A DNA stretch of 64,000 nt from Halovivax ruber XH-70 (GTDB lineage Archaea > Halobacteriota > Halobacteria > Halobacteriales > Natrialbaceae), in the NCBI RefSeq assembly GCF_000328525.1, contig NC_019964.1, positions 744,001-808,000 of the forward strand. Direction: 5' to 3'. Positions 43,934-53,070 of the stretch are shown one piece after another (positions within the stretch are counted from its first letter, which is position 1; each line of letters opens with the position of its first letter). The notes under the pieces are model-generated. The model made no database searches. It had not been told where the DNA came from and saw nothing but the letters and a program-made list of their open reading frames with translations. The translations under genes and the position numbers were made by a program.

Positions 43934-45310
43934 TCAGGCGAACGGATCAGACCGAACGACGGTCTGGTCGCGGCCGGGGCCGACGCCGACGGCGTAGATC
44001 GGGACGTCGAGTTCGTCTTCGATGTAGGTGAGGTACGTCCGCGCAGCCGCCGGCAGGCCCTCCCAGCCCTCGGTTGCGACGGCGTCCCAGTCGACGTCCG
44101 GCCAGCCCTCGAACGTCCTGAGGGTGGCTTCACACCGGCCCCACTGCTCCGTCGTGGGCGGCATCACGTCGCGTTCGACGGTGTCGCCGTCGCGGGTCGT
44201 CATCGTGTACGTGTGACCGACCGCGACCTCGTCGAGGCCGGCGAGCGTGTCGACGTGGTTGACGACGAGCCCGGTGAACCCGCTCGTCCGGGCTGCGTGG
44301 CGCAACATCGGCATATCGAGCCAGCCGACGCGTCGAGGTCGGCCGGTTACGGTGCCGTACTCGCCGCCCTCGTCGCGGATCCAGGTCGCCAGTTCTTCCT
44401 CGTCGTCGGGTGCGGAGCCGGGTTCGTACGCCGGCGTCTGTCCCTCGACGCCGCCCAGTTCGGTTGGTAGTGGACCGGTCCCGACTCGTGAGAGGTAGGC
44501 CTTCACGATCCCGATGACCTCGCCGTCGCCGACGACCGAGGGGGCCACGCCGGCGCCGACGGCGACGCCGCCGGCGGTCGGGTTCGAGGACGTGACGTAC
44601 GGGTAGACGCCGTAATCGATGTCGAGGGCCGTCCCCTGCGCGCCTTCGAACATGATCTCCTCGTCGTTGTCGAGGCGATCGGCGAGGAAAGCGCCGCAGT
44701 CGACGACCATCTCCTCGGTGTCGAGTCGGTCGCCGTATTCACGACAGGTCTCGTAGAGTTCCTCGATGTCGAACGCGTCGTCGAGTTCGGCGCCGTAGAC
44801 GTCGCGCGCCAGCGCTCGCTTCTGCGGGACGACGTACTCGAGACGCGATCGAAGCACCTCCGGATCGAGGAGGTCGCCGACGCGGATGCCGCGCCGGCCG
44901 GCCTTGTCCTCGTAGGTCGGACCGATCCCGCGCTTGGTCGTTCCGGCCGCGAGATCTGCCTTCTCGGCTTCTTCGATTCCATCGAGAACGCGGTGGTACG
45001 GGAGGATCACGTGCGCCCGGGCGGCGACGCGCACGTCCGGATCGAGCCCACGCGATCTGAGCTCGTCCAGTTCCTCGAACAGTGTCTCGGGGTTTACCAC
45101 GCAGCCGTTGCCGAGGACCCCGACCTTGCCCCGGACGGCACCGGAGGGAACGAGCGAGAGCTTGTACGTATCGCCGTCGGAGACGACGGTGTGGCCCGCG
45201 TTGTCTCCGCCCTGATACCGGACGACGACGTCTGCTGCCTCACCGTAGATATCGACGACGCCGCCCTTCCCTTCGTCGCCGAGCTGTGACCCGACGATAG
45301 TGACGGTCAT
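43934..45310 (-). CDS. purA: adenylosuccinate synthetase
   Basis: 458 residues from the ATG at 45310, catalysing GTP-dependent formation of adenylosuccinate from IMP and aspartate in AMP synthesis. Signatures are VGSQLGDEGKGGVVDIYGEA (P-loop region with catalytic Asp), YQGGDNAGHTVV, TTKRGIGPTYEDKAGRRGIR, FEGAQGTALDIDYGVYPYVTSS and TGRPRRVGWLD. Archaeal length and conservation are normal. It is a single transcription unit divergent from the small HTH gene, with its own TATA-like box. Confidence 0.96.
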   Translation of the reverse strand: MTVTIVGSQLGDEGKGGVVDIYGEAADVVVRYQGGDNAGHTVVSDGDTYKLSLVPSGAVRGKVGVLGNGCVVNPETLFEELDELRSRGLDPDVRVAARAHVILPYHRVLDGIEEAEKADLAAGTTKRGIGPTYEDKAGRRGIRVGDLLDPEVLRSRLEYVVPQKRALARDVYGAELDDAFDIEELYETCREYGDRLDTEEMVVDCGAFLADRLDNDEEIMFEGAQGTALDIDYGVYPYVTSSNPTAGGVAVGAGVAPSVVGDGEVIGIVKAYLSRVGTGPLPTELGGVEGQTPAYEPGSAPDDEEELATWIRDEGGEYGTVTGRPRRVGWLDMPMLRHAARTSGFTGLVVNHVDTLAGLDEVAVGHTYTMTTRDGDTVERDVMPPTTEQWGRCEATLRTFEGWPDVDWDAVATEGWEGLPAAARTYLTYIEDELDVPIYAVGVGPGRDQTVVRSDPFA

Positions 45311-45333
45311 GACAGCGACGGCTTCTTTCCCGG

Positions 45334-45342
45334 TCGATAAAC
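45334..45342 (-). promoter_or_regulatory. TATA-like box of purA
   Basis: On the minus strand this reads GGTTTATCG, 24-32 bp upstream of the ATG at 45310, fitting a leaderless transcript. With the opposite box at 45582 it accounts for the divergent promoters in the 305-bp gene-free gap (45311-45615); nothing else is evident there. Confidence 0.45.
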
Positions 45343-45581
45343 CGATTACGATCCCTCCGCCGACGCACCGTCGACGAGCAGTTCTGTTCTGTGGCGATTT
45401 CGTACCACCGAGCAACTACAGACTCTCTCTTCGTGGTGTTGTCACGGCTTGAGGGAACCACCGCCCTGGTACACGATCCGATGGCTCGCCGTCGCCGACT
45501 CCAGTCCCGTCACGACCAGAAGTGTTAACCCCTGCCACGTCGAAGTATTTCCTATCGTCTCGCGACCGCCCCGACGAAAAG

Positions 45582-45589
45582 CTTTAAAA
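45582..45589 (+). promoter_or_regulatory. TATA box of small HTH gene
   Basis: CTTTAAAA lies 27-34 bp upstream of the ATG at 45616, an excellent fit to a haloarchaeal promoter and leaderless transcript. Confidence 0.6.
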
Positions 45590-45615
45590 GGGGCAACGAC
45601 AAGTTAACAAATGCC

Positions 45616-45921
45616 ATGATAGACCGACTGGAGAAGGAGGTAGACATGCTGGAACGACATTTGCAGGTCCTGAAAATGGTTCTCGAGAACGAACCCATCG
45701 GGATCGTCAAGATGTCGAACGAGACCGGCTACCCCCACCACAAAGTTCGCTACTCGCTGCGCGTCCTCGAAGAGGAGAATCTCATCGAGCCGTCGAGCCA
45801 GGGAGCGATCAAGACCGAGGAGACCGAAGACTTCGTCGCCGACCTCGACGACAAGATCGACAGCATCTCGGAGACCCTAGAACGGATGAAGATCGAGAAC
45901 ACCGCCGAAGCCGAGAACTGA
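45616..45921 (+). CDS. small haloarchaeal winged-helix regulator
   Basis: 101 residues. A short helical lead (IDRLEKEVDMLERHLQVLKM) is followed by a winged helix-turn-helix, IGIVKMSNETGYPHHKVRYS then LRVLEEENLIEPSSQGA, and a C-terminal coiled coil (DDKIDSISETLERMKIENTA). The sequence is highly conserved among haloarchaea in my recollection, which suggests a core role, but no target is known. The GC-rich region suddenly uses an AT-rich promoter, consistent with strong expression. Confidence 0.8.
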   Translation: MIDRLEKEVDMLERHLQVLKMVLENEPIGIVKMSNETGYPHHKVRYSLRVLEEENLIEPSSQGAIKTEETEDFVADLDDKIDSISETLERMKIENTAEAEN

Positions 45922-46073
45922 TATTCTCCTGGCCGCCGACGGCCGCTTTGCTCTCACCGATTTTGCGTCCCGATTGGGGCAGCCGTACTCCCGAGTCTCG
46001 GAAACGACTCTGCGCGAACGATCGGTGTCGTCGGAGACGGTTCGAGGAGCGGCTGGCAGCCGAGTGAACCCCG

Positions 46074-48461
46074 TTACAGTTCGGGGACGGTCATGTGGAA
46101 GCCACCACTGCGAGATTCGACGAGACAGCAGTGATAGCCCTGTTTTCGCGAGAGATTGACGTAGCTGACCTTCGAACTGCGGCTGAGGAAGCCGCTCGTC
46201 GTCACCTCTTCGGCGAGTTCGAGCGCGCCGGGGTCGAAGAAACTGGACGTAACGACGACCGCCGCGCCGAGGTCGGGATAGTTCGCACACACAGCCGAGG
46301 CGTCGGCCTCGAGCCCTTCGAGCATCCCCTTCGTCGCCGGGTCGCGCGAATCGTTACAGTTCGCGACGACGAGGGGCGTCCCGCGCTTGTCGAACGCGGC
46401 GACGTCGAACGTCACCTGATCGGGGACGTCCGCTCTGTCGTCCTCTTCGAGCGAGACGGTCGCTGCGAGTTCGATGCGGTCGATACGCGGGATGACGTCG
46501 TAGAGGTCGGCGAGATCGGCGGCGTTGCCGGTCTCCCTGATCTCGAAGAGACAGGTTCCGACGAGCCACTCGACGAAGCGGTACTGCATGGACGCCTCGA
46601 CGAACGAGTCGTAGGGCTGTCCGTCGACGGCCGTCGTCTCGGCGTCGAACTGTGTGTGTCGTTCGAGCTGCAGGTTGCGGTCGAGATCGCCACGCGAGCC
46701 CTCGCCTTCGTGGGCCGATTCGAGCGTCGGCTGACTCTTCGAGCCGTACCGAACGAAGACGTTCGTCTGTTCGAGCGCCTGTTGCGGTGTGAGCGTGAGC
46801 TCCGGCTCACTGGACGGCGATTCGGTCGGTGTCGCCGGAGCGTCCCCACCAGTCGGTGCCGGTTGCGACCGGACTCGCTTGAGTTCAGCCTCGAGCTCCT
46901 CGATCGTCGACTGAAGCTTGGAGACCTGTGCTGTGAGGTCTTCGTTCTCGCTCTGCAGCTGGTCGCGCTCGCGCACGAGTTGCTTGCGTGTTTCCTCCAG
47001 CTCGGTCACCCGCTGGGTCAGGTGATCGATCTTGTCCTCGCGTTCGAGCATATCCGACCGGAGCGCCTGTTCGGTCGAGGCGACGTCCGCCGGTGTCGGC
47101 CCGTCTCGTGTGCGCGAGCTATCGGCCTGTGACTGCGAGCGACTCGTGTCCGACTCGGACTGGCTACGCTGCGAGCGGGCGCTGCCACGACCGGCCGAAC
47201 TCTGTTTGGTCGCGTTCTCACTCGACGATTCGGGATCGATCGAGGGGATCTGTCGGGTTTCGCGCCAACGCTCTTCTTCTTTGAGGCGTTCGTCGTGCTC
47301 GTCCGTCTCGGCGTCGTCGGTCGGCGTCGTCTCGGCCGATCCGGTATCAGACGGCGATCCGGAGACCGTTGTCCGATCGCTTCCGGCCGAATCCTCGCCG
47401 GTCGTGATGCCTGTTTCGGAGGATTCGGTGGGTTCCCGTTCGGTGGTGATCCCCGGCCGGTCGGCCGCCGGTTCGGTCGTCGACGACTCCGCCGCTGGCT
47501 GTCCACCGGCGCTCGTCGATTCGGCGGCTGCCGTCGAGTCGGCCGTCCCGGTTTCGGTGTCGCTGTAGGACACTTCGGTGTCGTCGGTCACCGACTCGTC
47601 GCCCGCCACCTTCTCGGACCGGGTCTCTTCCTGGGTCTCGGACGGTTCGGTGTCGGTTCCGGTCGCTCTCACCGTCGTCTCGTCGCTCGGCGTTCGCCCG
47701 GCGGACGACTCGTTCCGCCCGACTGGTCCGTCTGTGTCGGTCACAGCCGTCGAGGGATCGGTCGACTCGCCTGTGGAGCGCCGGTCACCGGAGCCGGTGC
47801 CCGCAACGGTGGAATCTGTCCCGGCCGCGGAATCGGCTGTGCCCGCCGCTGGGTCGGCTGCAGTGTCGTTCGTCCGCGCGTCGTCCTCGCGATTCGCGGT
47901 GGCAGTTTCGTTCGCCGACGCGTGACCGGGGACGTCGGTCACGGAGATGTCGACGTCGATGACCGAGTAGATGCCAATCTCGTCGTCGGCGCGTTCGAAC
48001 GCCTCGTCGCCGGTGAGCAGGCGCTCGGCGTTTCCGATGTAGGCGGCGGCCATGCGCTTGCCGCCGTAGTAGACGAGGTAGTAGTCGCCCGAGAGCACCT
48101 GTTCGCTCAGTTCGACGTAGCCGGTGAACGACCCCTGCTGCAGTTTGCGATCGACCGATGCGAGAGCGGTATCGTTGGTGTAGTACTGTGCTCGTGGATC
48201 GCCCCCCTGCGTTTGCATCGCAGCGAGCAGGGGAAGCGCGTCGGCGGGGGCCTCGTAGATGGTTCCGGAGGCGTCCACGAGCGTCTCGATCGAACCGTCG
48301 GCGACGCCGACGATCCGGCCGTTCAGCATGAACGCCCAGACGCCGGCCGCTGTTACGGCTCCGGAAAACGTGTCGTCGGCGAGGGTCGTGAGCGCGTCTT
48401 CTCCGCCGGAAAACGGCCGCGACTCCCACCGCTCGACGCGCTCTTTCGTGCGCGGGTCCAT
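46074..48461 (-). CDS. large haloarchaeal protein with central disordered and coiled-coil regions (DUF7527-like)
   Basis: 795 residues from the ATG at 48461. The N-terminal domain (about 1-185) contains FSGAVTAAGVWAFMLNGRIV and YVELSEQVLSGDYYLVYYGG. Residues about 190-450 are Ser/Thr/Glu/Asp-rich low complexity. A coiled coil follows (KIDHLTQRVTELEETRKQLV, about 470-535). The C-terminal domain (about 565-795) is globular, with YRFVEWLVGTCLFEIRETG, FDVAAFDKRGTPLVVANCND and FHMTVPEL; its strand pattern faintly recalls a nuclease-like fold, which I cannot support further. It is cytosolic, the DUF number is from memory, and no function is known. Confidence 0.65.
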   Translation of the reverse strand: MDPRTKERVERWESRPFSGGEDALTTLADDTFSGAVTAAGVWAFMLNGRIVGVADGSIETLVDASGTIYEAPADALPLLAAMQTQGGDPRAQYYTNDTALASVDRKLQQGSFTGYVELSEQVLSGDYYLVYYGGKRMAAAYIGNAERLLTGDEAFERADDEIGIYSVIDVDISVTDVPGHASANETATANREDDARTNDTAADPAAGTADSAAGTDSTVAGTGSGDRRSTGESTDPSTAVTDTDGPVGRNESSAGRTPSDETTVRATGTDTEPSETQEETRSEKVAGDESVTDDTEVSYSDTETGTADSTAAAESTSAGGQPAAESSTTEPAADRPGITTEREPTESSETGITTGEDSAGSDRTTVSGSPSDTGSAETTPTDDAETDEHDERLKEEERWRETRQIPSIDPESSSENATKQSSAGRGSARSQRSQSESDTSRSQSQADSSRTRDGPTPADVASTEQALRSDMLEREDKIDHLTQRVTELEETRKQLVRERDQLQSENEDLTAQVSKLQSTIEELEAELKRVRSQPAPTGGDAPATPTESPSSEPELTLTPQQALEQTNVFVRYGSKSQPTLESAHEGEGSRGDLDRNLQLERHTQFDAETTAVDGQPYDSFVEASMQYRFVEWLVGTCLFEIRETGNAADLADLYDVIPRIDRIELAATVSLEEDDRADVPDQVTFDVAAFDKRGTPLVVANCNDSRDPATKGMLEGLEADASAVCANYPDLGAAVVVTSSFFDPGALELAEEVTTSGFLSRSSKVSYVNLSRKQGYHCCLVESRSGGFHMTVPEL

Positions 48462-48547
48462 ACGCAAACAAACGGTAACCCGACCATAACCGTTTCGCCT
48501 GTCGAAGGGAAATGGGGGCGACGAACCGGCGGTCGTCCCATGTGGGC

Positions 48548-48649
48548 CAGTTGCCGGCCAGAAGCCAACTCGTCAGTTACCGGTTACGGGCCAGCTCGTC
48601 AGTTACTGGTGAGGGCCCCCAATCAGTTGCCGGTCAGGAGCCAGTTCGT
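48548..48649. repeat. four 24-26-bp tandem repeats in spacer
   Basis: Units at 48548, 48574, 48600 and 48624 follow CAGTTRCCGGTNANGRGCCA and then RCTCGT. They fill most of the gap between the large protein's start and the UPF0058 stop. Confidence 0.75.
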
Positions 48650-48653
48650 CCGA

Positions 48654-48932
48654 TCAGATCTTCGACTCGGCGTCCTCGGCGAGTTCTTTCATCCGCTTGC
48701 CGATCCGACCCGCACTCGAGAACTCGTCTTCGCTCATCGCGTTCGCCAGCGAGTTTCCGAGGACGAACACGGCGTGTTTGTGTTCGCTCTTGGATTTGTG
48801 GGCGTCGTCCGGATCTACGTCGATCTGGTGGTAGGCGTCGAAGAGCCCCTCGTCGACGCTTTCCTGTTCCGAGAAGTACTCCATGATGACCACCAGTTCG
48901 GCGTGCAATTCGAGAAGCTCGTCTTTGTGCAT
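48654..48932 (-). CDS. UPF0058 family protein
   Basis: 92 residues, MHKDELLELHAELVVIMEYF onward, matching the UPF0058 family found throughout haloarchaea and some other Euryarchaeota. It is all-helical and charged (HKSKSEHKHAVFVLGNSLAN) and without known function. Its length and the clean ATG at 48932 agree with the family. A tandem-repeat spacer lies directly 3' of it. Confidence 0.88.
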   Translation of the reverse strand: MHKDELLELHAELVVIMEYFSEQESVDEGLFDAYHQIDVDPDDAHKSKSEHKHAVFVLGNSLANAMSEDEFSSAGRIGKRMKELAEDAESKI

Positions 48933-48990
48933 ACGCTCGCTACGGACGGTTCCATGTTAAGCGTTTTGCGCCGTGGGGGCGTCTCCCTAC

Positions 48991-50157
48991 TCAATCGGCC
49001 GAATCGGCGCTCTCTCGCTGGTCGGCGGGGAACCAGGCGAGTTCGTGATCGGCCGTCACCCGGACGCCGACGCGCTCGCCCAACTGGATGCGATCCGAGT
49101 GGTTGTGCATACACTCGATCGTCTCCCCATCGTCGAGTTCGACGCGATACAGGACTGTCGGGCCGAGGTAGCGACGATAGATCACCTCTCCGTCGGTTTC
49201 GGCGCCGGTCGCCGGGTAGGCCGTCACGTCGTCCGGCCGAACGAGGAGATCGACCTCCGTGCTGTCGTACGCTTCGACGAGGCCACCGACGTCGTCACGG
49301 AGAACGCGACCGAGTGCGGTGTCGACGTGATCGCCGGTGACGGTCCCCGAGAGGAAGCTCGCGTGACCGAGAAAGCCCGCGACGAATCGGGAGGTCGGCT
49401 GCTGGAAGACCGTCTCGGGGATGCCGACCTGCTCTAACTGCCCGTCGTACATGACGGCGACCCGATCGGAGATCGAGAGCGCCTCCTCCTGGTCGTGTGT
49501 GACCGAGATCGCCGTGACGCCGGTCTCTTTGATGATGCGCCGGACCTCTTCACGCATCTCCACGCGGAGATCGACGTCCAGGTTCGAGAAGGGTTCGTCG
49601 AGCAAGAGCAGGTCGGGTTCCGGGGCGATCGACCTGGCGAGGGCGATCCGCTGTTGCTGGCCGCCCGAGAGCTCCCCGGGATAGGCGTCGGCCTGATCGG
49701 CGAGCCCGACGAGGTCCAGCAGTTCGGCGACGCGTTCGTCTCGTTCGTCCGTCGGCCAGTCGTCGATACCGAATCGCACGTTCTCGGCGGCGGTGAGGTG
49801 GGGGAATAGCGCGAAATCCTGGAAGACAACGCCGACGTTGCGATCTTCGGGTGGCTCCGATCGGTCGCTGTCGGCGACGACCGTCCCGTGGAGCTGGATC
49901 TCGCCCGCGTCGGGTGACTCGAGCCCGGCGATGAGCCGGAGCGTCGTCGTTTTTCCACAGCCGGATGGACCGAGCAGCGTGAGGATCTCGCCGTCGTATA
50001 CCTCGAGCGAGTACGACTCGACGACGCACTCGCTTCCATAGCTGTGTTCGATTCCCTCGAGCGAGAGGACGGGCTCGTCCTGGCGCTCATCGGATATTTC
50101 CTGCGATGACGCCGTCTCCGTCGTGATCGTCTCCGTACGTCCCGTACTCTGAGCCAT
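48991..50157 (-). CDS. ABC transporter ATPase, iron/ polyamine-type (FbpC/PotA-like)
   Basis: 388 residues from the ATG at 50157. The nucleotide-binding domain has Walker A GPSGCGKTTTLRLIAG, Q-loop VFQDFALFPHL, signature ELSGGQQQRIALARS and Walker B LLLLDEPFSNLD, with the switch His in SVTHDQEEALS. A C-terminal TOBE-type domain (about 280-388) fits the Fe(III)/spermidine/sulfate importer class. No permease or binding protein gene is adjacent, so it is an orphan subunit here. A DtxR-like operator at its promoter points to iron. Confidence 0.88.
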   Translation of the reverse strand: MAQSTGRTETITTETASSQEISDERQDEPVLSLEGIEHSYGSECVVESYSLEVYDGEILTLLGPSGCGKTTTLRLIAGLESPDAGEIQLHGTVVADSDRSEPPEDRNVGVVFQDFALFPHLTAAENVRFGIDDWPTDERDERVAELLDLVGLADQADAYPGELSGGQQQRIALARSIAPEPDLLLLDEPFSNLDVDLRVEMREEVRRIIKETGVTAISVTHDQEEALSISDRVAVMYDGQLEQVGIPETVFQQPTSRFVAGFLGHASFLSGTVTGDHVDTALGRVLRDDVGGLVEAYDSTEVDLLVRPDDVTAYPATGAETDGEVIYRRYLGPTVLYRVELDDGETIECMHNHSDRIQLGERVGVRVTADHELAWFPADQRESADSAD

Positions 50158-50197
50158 GGGTGTCTCGAACTGTCCGGTCGGGTCCGGCACTCGTCTA

Positions 50198-50213
50198 TTT
50201 AGGTGGCCCTAAA
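50198..50213 (-). promoter_or_regulatory. DtxR/Idr-like operator (inverted repeat)
   Basis: TTTAGGTGGCCCTAAA is a perfect 6-4-6 inverted repeat resembling the TTAGG-type sites of DtxR-family metal-dependent repressors. It lies between the TATA-like box and the ATG at 50157, where a bound repressor would block initiation. Confidence 0.6.
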
Positions 50214-50216
50214 CAA

Positions 50217-50225
50217 CTTATAGTT
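50217..50225 (-). promoter_or_regulatory. TATA-like box of ABC ATPase gene
   Basis: On the minus strand this reads AACTATAAG, directly upstream of the inverted repeat. The start codon is about 60 bp further downstream, so the transcript would have a leader. Confidence 0.5.
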
Positions 50226-50245
50226 GCCGGTTGCGACGAACCTGC

Positions 50246-50716
50246 TCAGAGTTCGACGCCGCCGGGAATGAGGCTTCGCTGGCGGAGGAGGCTTCCCTCG
50301 TCGTCGTAGACGAGGAACGTCTGTTTCTCGTAACTGATCAGATGTTCGCCGTCGATCTCGATGGTGACGTCGTACCGGCCGTCGTCGTCGCTGGTGTGTT
50401 CGCCGTAGCGCCGCGCGGCCGTGATGAAGGTGAGCACGTCGTCGGCGTCCACGTTCAACTCGAGGACGAAGTCGCCGGTCAGACGATCGGTCACGCTGAC
50501 CACGCCCGTCGCGTCGGTGTCGACGGGCCCCTGCAGGCGGAGGGCGACGTCCGTCTCGTCGGCGGCGAGCAACTCGTCGCCGGGGCCTGTGAGGCGGTCA
50601 CGCAGATCCGGCCCGTCTTCGGCACAGTCGATGGTGACCGACGGTTTTCGGGGGTCGCCGTCGGCGTCGACCCACTCGACGTCGTCGACGGAGAGCGTGA
50701 TGTGTTCGCGCCTCAT
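50246..50716 (-). CDS. haloarchaeal conserved protein, DUF5793-like
   Basis: 156 residues from the ATG at 50716 (MRREHITLSVDDVEWVDADG). Recognisable conserved phrases are TGVVSVTDRLTGDFVLELNV, DADDVLTFITAARRYGE and LLRQRSLIPGGVEL. I associate this sequence with DUF5793, common in haloarchaea; the number is from memory. It is soluble, acidic and beta-rich, with no catalytic motif. The 42 in-frame residues upstream cover spacer. It is about 90 bp upstream of the ABC ATPase gene, with the operator between them. Confidence 0.7.
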   Translation of the reverse strand: MRREHITLSVDDVEWVDADGDPRKPSVTIDCAEDGPDLRDRLTGPGDELLAADETDVALRLQGPVDTDATGVVSVTDRLTGDFVLELNVDADDVLTFITAARRYGEHTSDDDGRYDVTIEIDGEHLISYEKQTFLVYDDEGSLLRQRSLIPGGVEL

Positions 50717-50864
50717 TCGATACCCGATGTTGGGTCCCCGGCGGTATGAACGTAACGCCCACGGCCACCGAAACGAATCGGACTGCTCGCTGATCGGTTC
50801 CGTTTCGGACCAGTCCGTTTCGTGGGGTATCGGCCAGGACACTGCGGCCTCCTCGCCACCACGA

Positions 50865-50909
50865 TCGAACGCACCTCACTTGCTGCCCTCGAACGCACCT
50901 CACTTGCTG
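50865..50909. repeat. 21-bp direct repeat in divergent spacer
   Basis: TCGAACGCACCTCACTTGCT plus G occurs at 50865-50885 and again, identical, at 50889-50909. It lies in the 311-bp gap before pilB (50717-51027). The rest of the gap shows no coding sequence that I can support. Confidence 0.7.
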
Positions 50910-50966
50910 ACGTCGGGCGATCGAAGTTGCTATCGCCTCTCGACGTACGCTGATTCCCGGCCACCC

Positions 50967-50974
50967 GATTTAAG
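50967..50974 (+). promoter_or_regulatory. TATA-like box of pilB-pilC operon
   Basis: GATTTAAG lies about 54-61 bp upstream of the ATG at 51028, implying a leadered transcript for the secretion ATPase gene. Confidence 0.4.
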
Positions 50975-51027
50975 AGGTCACCACCCCCATATCGGAGACA
51001 GTCACCCGAGACGTCCCGTGACCCCCG

Positions 51028-53070
51028 ATGGACCAACACGATCCCAGTCAGCACGCCGACGATCCGGCGTCCGACCCGTCGTCGATCCGAGCGACACTCA
51101 GCGACCGCTTCGACGACGTTCGACGCTCACTGTCGGCGCTGGGCGACGTGATCCGGGGCACGCGAATCGACGTGGGCCGATACGATCCGACCGTCCACGA
51201 ACCGCTCGTCGCCTTCGACGGCGTCGAGGGAACGATCGAACGCGAACGCTACTGGGTGAACGCGCCCTTCGCGTTCGTCGCGATCCTCGAGGATCCGGCG
51301 CGGAACGCCTTCCAGTACCACGTCGTCGAACCGTCGCTCTCGACGGACGAGCGCGCCCTCCTCGATACCGTCCTCGACGACATCCGCGATCCGCTCATCT
51401 ATCGCGACGGCGGCGACGTCGACCCCGAAACGCGGCTTCGAGAGGCCCTGCTGGAACTCCTCGAACGCTACGGCGTCGACGTCTCCGTCGAGCGCTTCTA
51501 CCGCCTCTTTTACTACGCTCACCGGAACTTCCTCGGCTACGGGCGGCTCGACCCGATCATGCACGACCCGCACGTCGAGGACATCTCTTGCGACGGCTAC
51601 GACCTCCCGATCTTCGTCTATCACGACGACTACACGGACATCGAGACCAACGTCTCGTTCGACGCCGACACGCTGGATCAGTTCGTCGTCCGCCTCGCCC
51701 AGCGCTCCGGTCGTCACATCTCGATCGGCGACCCGATGGTCGAGACGACCCTGCCCGACGGCTCGCGCGCGGAACTGGCGCTCGGCCAGGAGGTCACGCC
51801 GCGGGGGTCGGCCTTCACCATCCGGAAGTACTCCGACGAACCGTTCACGCCGGTCGACCTGATCGAGTACGGAACGTTCGACGTCGCCCAGCTCGCGTAC
51901 CTGTGGCTGGCGATCGAGCACAACAAGAGCCTCATCTTCGCCGGCGGCACCGCGTCGGGGAAGACGACGAGCATGAACGCCGTCTCGATGTTCATCCCGC
52001 CCCGCTCGAAGATCCTCACGATCGAGGACACCCAGGAGCTCCAGCTCTATCACGACAACTGGCTCTCGTCGGTCACCCGGGAACGCATCCACGAGGGGAC
52101 CGACGTGACTATGTACGACCTCCTGCGCTCGGCGCTGCGCCACCGCCCCGAGTACATCGCCGTCGGGGAGGTCCGCGGCGAGGAGGCGATCACGCTCTTC
52201 CAGGCGATGAACACCGGCCACACGACCTACTCGACGATGCACGCGGACTCCGTGCAGACAGTCATCAATCGCTTAGAGAACGAGCCGATCAACGTCCCGC
52301 GGGCTATGGTCCAGAGCCTCGACATTCTCGCCGTCCAGACCCTCACGCGCCTCGAGAACGGAGAACGCGTCCGCCGAAACGACACGCTGGCCGAGATCGA
52401 AGGCATCGACCAGCGGACCGGCGAACTCGACTACTCCACCGCGTACACCTGGGACGGCGAGACCGACACCTTCTCCGAATCGGGCAGCTCGATCCTGGGG
52501 GACATCCGCGAGCAACGCGGCTGGACCGAACGCGAGCTGCGAGTCGAACGAAAGAATCGCGAAGCCTTCCTCGAGTACGTCCACGACCGCGGCCTCTCGG
52601 ACTACCGGCGCTTTACCGCCCTCGTCAACGAGTACTACGCGGACAAACCCGCCGTCCTCGAGCGCATCGGTCGTGACGACGCGATCGAGGCGAGTCCGGC
52701 CGGCCGAACGGATGTTGGCGACGAATCTGACGACGATGGAACCGACGCAGCCGCGATCGAGGCCGACGACGATTCGAACGACGACCGCACCGACGTACCC
52801 GCTGCCCTCGCCCAATCGAGTGACGATCTGACCGACGGCGCGTCGTCGTGGGACCTGGCGGAATCGTCCCCACTCGCCGGCGATTCAGCGCGTTCCGGCT
52901 CCGGATCCGATGGGGTCCCCGCCGATGAATCGATTGACGCCTCAACTGACGAATCAACCAACGTTTCCATCGACGAACAGACCGTCCACTCCATCGACGA
53001 ACAGACCGACCCCTCCATCGACGAAGCGACGGATACACCGGATGATGCGTCGGCGGAGTCCGACCGATGA
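51028..53070 (+). CDS. pilB: archaeal type IV pilus assembly ATPase
   Basis: 680 residues of the archaeal type II/IV secretion ATPase family. The N-terminal domain contains YGRLDPIMHDPHVEDISCDG. The core has Walker A GGTASGKTTSMNA (near residue 306), the Asp box ILTIEDTQELQLYHDNWLSS, Walker B and arginine region RPEYIAVGEVRGEEAITLFQ, and the His box MNTGHTTYSTMHA. The last 120 residues are an acidic, disordered tail with SIDEQT repeats encoded by 24-bp units (52966, 52990, 53014). The gene overlaps the F-family membrane protein by 4 bp, the usual pilB-pilC order. No prepilin gene is in the window. Confidence 0.93.
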   Translation: MDQHDPSQHADDPASDPSSIRATLSDRFDDVRRSLSALGDVIRGTRIDVGRYDPTVHEPLVAFDGVEGTIERERYWVNAPFAFVAILEDPARNAFQYHVVEPSLSTDERALLDTVLDDIRDPLIYRDGGDVDPETRLREALLELLERYGVDVSVERFYRLFYYAHRNFLGYGRLDPIMHDPHVEDISCDGYDLPIFVYHDDYTDIETNVSFDADTLDQFVVRLAQRSGRHISIGDPMVETTLPDGSRAELALGQEVTPRGSAFTIRKYSDEPFTPVDLIEYGTFDVAQLAYLWLAIEHNKSLIFAGGTASGKTTSMNAVSMFIPPRSKILTIEDTQELQLYHDNWLSSVTRERIHEGTDVTMYDLLRSALRHRPEYIAVGEVRGEEAITLFQAMNTGHTTYSTMHADSVQTVINRLENEPINVPRAMVQSLDILAVQTLTRLENGERVRRNDTLAEIEGIDQRTGELDYSTAYTWDGETDTFSESGSSILGDIREQRGWTERELRVERKNREAFLEYVHDRGLSDYRRFTALVNEYYADKPAVLERIGRDDAIEASPAGRTDVGDESDDDGTDAAAIEADDDSNDDRTDVPAALAQSSDDLTDGASSWDLAESSPLAGDSARSGSGSDGVPADESIDASTDESTNVSIDEQTVHSIDEQTDPSIDEATDTPDDASAESDR

